Source: a virus
DNA length: 32,291 bases
IMG/VR virus record: IMGVR_UViG_3300020188_000031
Span: 1 to 32,291 of that record
Reading direction: 5' to 3' (one strand)
Positions 30,384-32,291 of this stretch are shown here, piece after piece (the first letter of the stretch is position 1; each line of letters starts with the position of its first letter). Made by a program: the position numbers and the translations under genes. Below the pieces are notes generated by a model, which was given only the letters and a program-made list of their open reading frames with translations, made no database searches and was not told the origin of the DNA.

Positions 30384-30513
30384 TCTCTGCGTACTTCAAT
30401 ACCGCATTATTTATAATTAATGCTTTGGGTATTCCTAATTCTTTTTTTAATTTATCTAACGCTTGTACAGTGTCTGGAGTCAAGCGCACTAAGAATGGTT
30501 TTAGATCACTCAT
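30367..30513 (-). CDS. Ribbon-helix-helix (CopG/Arc-like) protein, 48 aa
   Basis: ATG 30513 with GGAG 6 nt upstream. The product 'MSDLKPFLVRLTPDTVQALD' continues 'KLKKELGIPKALIINNAVLK'. A beta strand ('FLVRLTP') followed by two helices with the turn at 'LGIPK' is the ribbon-helix-helix pattern. Such dimeric proteins bind palindromic operators, usually as repressors. It overlaps the AT-hook gene and the RusA gene. Its target may be a phage promoter; the tandem palindromes before pqqA are one possibility, without evidence. Confidence 0.75.
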   Translation of the reverse strand: MSDLKPFLVRLTPDTVQALDKLKKELGIPKALIINNAVLKYAENDTDS

Positions 30514-30766
30514 TTGTATCTCCTACATATTTAGTGTGGACCTTCTTCGGGCGCCCACGTCCCCGTGTTGCTTTTCTCATTTCTTTATCTGCCGTCATCA
30601 TCTCGAAAATTTTTAAATATTGAGATGCAGATATCTCTTTCATACCATGACCGGTAAATCCTTTTGTCATTTTCCAGTAACCATTTTTATCTGTAAACTT
30701 ATAGTCTAATGGTTTGCCATCGTTAAACTCTTTAATGACTATATTGTAGAACTCACGTAATGTCAT
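30506..30766 (-). CDS. Small AT-hook protein, 86 aa
   Basis: The N-terminal ~60 residues are a folded-looking helical domain ('MTLREFYNIVIKEFNDGKPL', 'SASQYLKIFEMMTADK'). Residues 68-75 'RGRGRPKK' are a classic AT-hook that inserts in the minor groove of AT-rich DNA, followed by a short tail. It is likely a DNA-binding accessory in replication or regulation. ATG 30766 overlaps the preceding 33-aa gene as ATGA, and its stop overlaps the ribbon-helix-helix gene. Confidence 0.75.
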   Translation of the reverse strand: MTLREFYNIVIKEFNDGKPLDYKFTDKNGYWKMTKGFTGHGMKEISASQYLKIFEMMTADKEMRKATRGRGRPKKVHTKYVGDTNE

Positions 30767-30864
30767 TTCTTTTTCTTTTCATCTCCAAAAATACGTTTAA
30801 ATCCTTCATCCCACTTCTTAGGATCTACAGGTCTTGGGATACTTCCTTTACCGCCATCGCTCAT
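30763..30864 (-). CDS. 33-aa charged miniprotein
   Basis: ATG 30864 is preceded by AAGGAAATCAA and overlaps the upstream stop as ATGA. The product 'MSDGGKGSIPRPVDPKKWDE' ends 'GFKRIFGDEKKKK'. The 'DKGSxPRPxxxxKWxExFxxIFG' motif recurs in miniproteins of many phages with small genomes. It ends as ATGA on the AT-hook gene start. The function is unknown; the length is normal for this type. Confidence 0.72.
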   Translation of the reverse strand: MSDGGKGSIPRPVDPKKWDEGFKRIFGDEKKKK

Positions 30865-31046
30865 TTGATTTCCTTCTTTAAAAAGTCTTTAGGTAAAAAC
30901 ATATAGTCTTCATGTAGGCACGTTGTATACTCTGCATCTGCATAATGTTCTTTAACATGATCATTGGCTGCTGCACAACTCGTGAACGATCCCACATATT
31001 GTGGATTATCCATCTGCATATATACCACTAAGATGTATTCATACAT
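30861..31046 (-). CDS. Small phage protein, 61 aa
   Basis: Starts 'MYEYILVVYMQMDNPQYVGS', then 'CAAANDHVKEHYADAEYTTC' and ends 'FLPKDFLKKEIK'. Two Cys and the compact size suggest a small alpha/beta protein; no family is recognised. It is the first well-supported gene after the candidate promoter P1. The predicted transcript start falls at about the ATG itself, so the mRNA would be leaderless or start slightly upstream; only a weak AAAGA precedes the ATG. Confidence 0.68.
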   Translation of the reverse strand: MYEYILVVYMQMDNPQYVGSFTSCAAANDHVKEHYADAEYTTCLHEDYMFLPKDFLKKEIK

Positions 31047-31052
31047 ATCTTT

Positions 31053-31080
31053 ATTCTATCAAAAGATATCTTCTTGTCTA
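31053..31080 (-). promoter_or_regulatory. Candidate promoter P1 for the right-hand - strand genes
   Basis: On the - strand TAGACA (31075-31080, 5 of 6 to the -35), a 16-bp spacer and TAGAAT (31053-31058, 5 of 6 to the -10). The spacer ends with ATATCTTTTG (31060-31069), and AGATAT follows the -10 by 2 nt. The same two elements occur at the candidate promoter at 2876-2903. The good match to the bacterial sigma-70 pattern suggests use of host RNA polymerase. Confidence 0.6.
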
Positions 31081-31099
31081 CTATTGATTTAATACATGG

Positions 31100-31300
31100 T
31101 TATGATAATATAAATGTAACGGGGCTATGACCCAGCCCACCCGTCGGTAGATAGCGACCAAGGGTATAAACGTGTTTAACGACAGAGGTCTTCTTATTAC
31201 TAGGTTTACTTAGGTAAACATAAAAGGAACAGGAACCGCGGAAGTCGGCGCTTAGCATACTAGATAAACGAGAGCTATCCATCTTATGATGTTTTCCCAT
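31100..31300 (-). CDS. Questionable 66-aa frame
   Basis: The ATG at 31300 follows AAGGA with a short spacer. The product ('MGKHHKMDSSRLSSMLSADF', 'SNKKTSVVKHVYTLGRYLP') is basic and Ser-rich, lacks a recognisable fold, and contains both hairpins of this region. It may be a small gene or chance open sequence in a control region. Confidence 0.3.
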   Translation of the reverse strand: MGKHHKMDSSRLSSMLSADFRGSCSFYVYLSKPSNKKTSVVKHVYTLGRYLPTGGLGHSPVTFILS

Positions 31301-31381
31301 AGATCCTTTTTTTCTACGGGTTTGGTGTTCTATTTGCCCATCACATGCTGATTAGCTGCTGATGTGCTTGATTCTCGATAC

Positions 31382-31397
31382 GCAACGTATATGTTGC
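31382..31397. promoter_or_regulatory. Palindrome upstream of the DUF1289 gene
   Basis: GCAAC (31382-31386) and GTTGC (31393-31397) flank 6 bp, 20 bp before ATG 31418. A weak promoter-like pair TTGATT (31368-31373) and TATGTT (31390-31395) straddles it. This would suit a repressor site controlling the isolated + strand gene. The support is only sequence symmetry. Confidence 0.35.
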
Positions 31398-31417
31398 TTT
31401 TAGTTTATAAAAATAAT

Positions 31418-31600
31418 ATGAATGATTCTCCATGTATATATGAATGTAGGCTTATCCCCTATGACAACACAGAAGTTTGCCAAGCTTGCGGACGTCTGAT
31501 TGACGAGATACGCTCATGGAAAGACATGGATATCGATGACAAAGAACGCATATTTAAGACAGCCAATGAGCGTTTACTACAAAAACTGGCAAAAAATTGA
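31418..31600 (+). CDS. DUF1289 zinc-binding-type protein, 60 aa
   Basis: Recognised by C6-x3-C10 ('SPCIYECRL') and C21-x2-C24 ('EVCQACGRLIDEIRSW') with W34 and a following 'DKERIFKTANERL'. This is the DUF1289 pattern of small Cys-rich bacterial proteins, which occur in many Proteobacteria and some phages. The four Cys should bind a metal. I chose ATG 31418 because the DUF1289 domain begins there; the longer frame to 31364 adds unrelated residues. No clear Shine-Dalgarno is present. It is the only + strand gene in the right part of the window, which marks it as a separately controlled, possibly acquired gene. Confidence 0.8.
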   Translation: MNDSPCIYECRLIPYDNTEVCQACGRLIDEIRSWKDMDIDDKERIFKTANERLLQKLAKN

Positions 31601-31645
31601 GTGAAAGGGATATACATACAAGGGGTAGGGTAGAGGGGGTAAAGG

Positions 31646-32290
31646 TTAGTTCTCTTGAAAGCCTTTGATATCAACTAATTCAGCTGGTTTAATGCCTTGC
31701 TTAAGCTGTTCATACATTCTCTTGATGTCATAACCATTCTGAAGCATTCGTTCTAGCTGTAGAATCTCATGTTCTTCAGTCACATATTCAAGAACTAGTT
31801 CAAATGTAATAATATTATCTTGTGTTTTATCAACCTTATAAACTTGATCTTCATTATCTAACTTATTAACTTTATTGATTAATTGATTAGCTTTTAATCG
31901 TTCAGCAATATCCTTATTTAATACCTCAGTTTTATCTTGCGCTATCTTTTGAACTTCTTCTTCTGTGGCATTTAAATCAAATAATACTCTGATAGAGTTC
32001 CCTTTTATTCCCGGATAGTAGTTTCTTTTCATTGTGATCAGCCCGGCTTTTTTTAACTTCTTTATATGTTCATTAATGGCTTGCGCTGATACGCCGAGCT
32101 GTTCGCCATAAAACCGCTGAGATGCATACGCCAAGCCGGCGCGGTTCGCTGATGCGCATATAATAGCTAATACTCTTAAGTTTTCGCCGGTTATATTCTT
32201 ATTCTTTATGGCATGTAATGGTAAAACCGCATATTTTCTTAGGTCTTCAGTTTCATACAATGCTAGGGGCTTTAATTTCGGCTTTTTTAG
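31646..32290 (-). CDS. Winged-helix DNA-binding protein, N-terminus cut by window edge
   Basis: The frame is open to the right edge; the first in-window start-like codon is TTG at about 32260, but coding sequence ('KKPKLKPLAL') continues upstream, so the true start is probably outside. Residues ~15-85 of the visible part form a winged helix-turn-helix: 'LPLHAIKNKNITGENLRVLA', 'ASQRFYGEQLGVSAQAINEH', 'IKKLKKAGLITMKRNYYPG'. The C-terminal half is helical and Asn/Lys/Glu-rich. This resembles phage replication-initiation or regulatory proteins of the MarR/DnaD-like layout. A role in early gene control or origin binding is likely but not proven. Confidence 0.72.
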   Translation of the reverse strand, partial: LKKPKLKPLALYETEDLRKYAVLPLHAIKNKNITGENLRVLAIICASANRAGLAYASQRFYGEQLGVSAQAINEHIKKLKKAGLITMKRNYYPGIKGNSIRVLFDLNATEEEVQKIAQDKTEVLNKDIAERLKANQLINKVNKLDNEDQVYKVDKTQDNIITFELVLEYVTEEHEILQLERMLQNGYDIKRMYEQLKQGIKPAELVDIKGFQEN

Positions 32291-32291
32291 T

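Larger units (their letters stand above)
31047..31417. other. Sparse region between divergent genes
   Basis: This 371-bp stretch has no convincing gene apart from a weak 66-codon frame. It holds promoter P1 (31053-31080), a hairpin GGGCT/AGCCC (31122-31126 with 31134-31138), a hairpin GTTTAC-TTAG-GTAAAC (31205-31220) and the palindrome GCAAC-N6-GTTGC (31382-31397) before the DUF1289 gene. It is likely a control region between the + and - transcription units. Confidence 0.55.

Noticed and set aside
1-32291. CRISPR arrays, insertion sequences, integrase and att sites
   Set aside because: No regularly spaced repeats, transposase or recombinase motifs were seen in any frame, and no terminal repeats are visible within the window.

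Overview
The window is a densely packed, AT-rich tailed-phage genome segment. Short-tailed (podovirus, T7-supergroup) virion architecture is indicated by the order TerS, TerL, gp13-like protein, portal (head-tail connector), scaffold, major capsid, tail tubes A and B, three internal virion proteins and a gp17-like fibre. Both edges cut genes: a YqaJ-type exonuclease on the left and a winged-helix protein on the right. No integrase, RNA polymerase, DNA polymerase, tRNA or CRISPR array is visible here, so lifestyle and full genome size cannot be stated.

Layout. (1) 1-1675, + strand: recombination block (C-terminus of a YqaJ exonuclease, a DUF1071/Sak-type annealing protein), two small unknown genes, a 46-codon secreted Cys-rich peptide and a strong hairpin terminator. 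(2) 1691-31300, - strand, read right to left: small early or regulatory genes (AT-hook protein, ribbon-helix-helix protein, RusA resolvase, zinc-finger protein, SSB-like protein); packaging genes; head genes; tail tube and internal virion genes; a long block of fibre and receptor-binding genes; a five-gene lysis cassette; a metallophosphoesterase; a small acidic protein; and finally a 23-residue PqqA. Most junctions are ATGA or TAATG overlaps, so translational coupling is the rule. (3) 31418-31600, + strand: a lone DUF1289 gene. (4) 31646 to the right edge, - strand: a winged-helix protein.

Main discovery. A 24-codon gene at 1691-1762 (-) encodes a canonical precursor peptide of pyrroloquinoline quinone (PqqA), with the Glu15/Tyr19 pair that PqqE cross-links. 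It has a consensus Shine-Dalgarno, a candidate promoter and two tandem 9-bp palindromes just upstream. None of pqqB-E is in the window, so the peptide would feed the host's PQQ enzymes. This points to a host using PQQ-dependent dehydrogenases. A methylotroph with a streamlined AT-rich genome (OM43/LD28-type Methylophilaceae) is my best guess, but it is inference. PqqA would be an auxiliary metabolic gene supporting methanol (or other alcohol or sugar) oxidation during infection.

Other notable points are a duplicated promoter-like motif (2876-2903 and 31053-31080), a ParB-like domain inside an internal virion protein, a cluster of hairpins between scaffold and capsid genes, three paralogous C1q-like tail proteins, and several genes of 33-57 codons that are easily missed.
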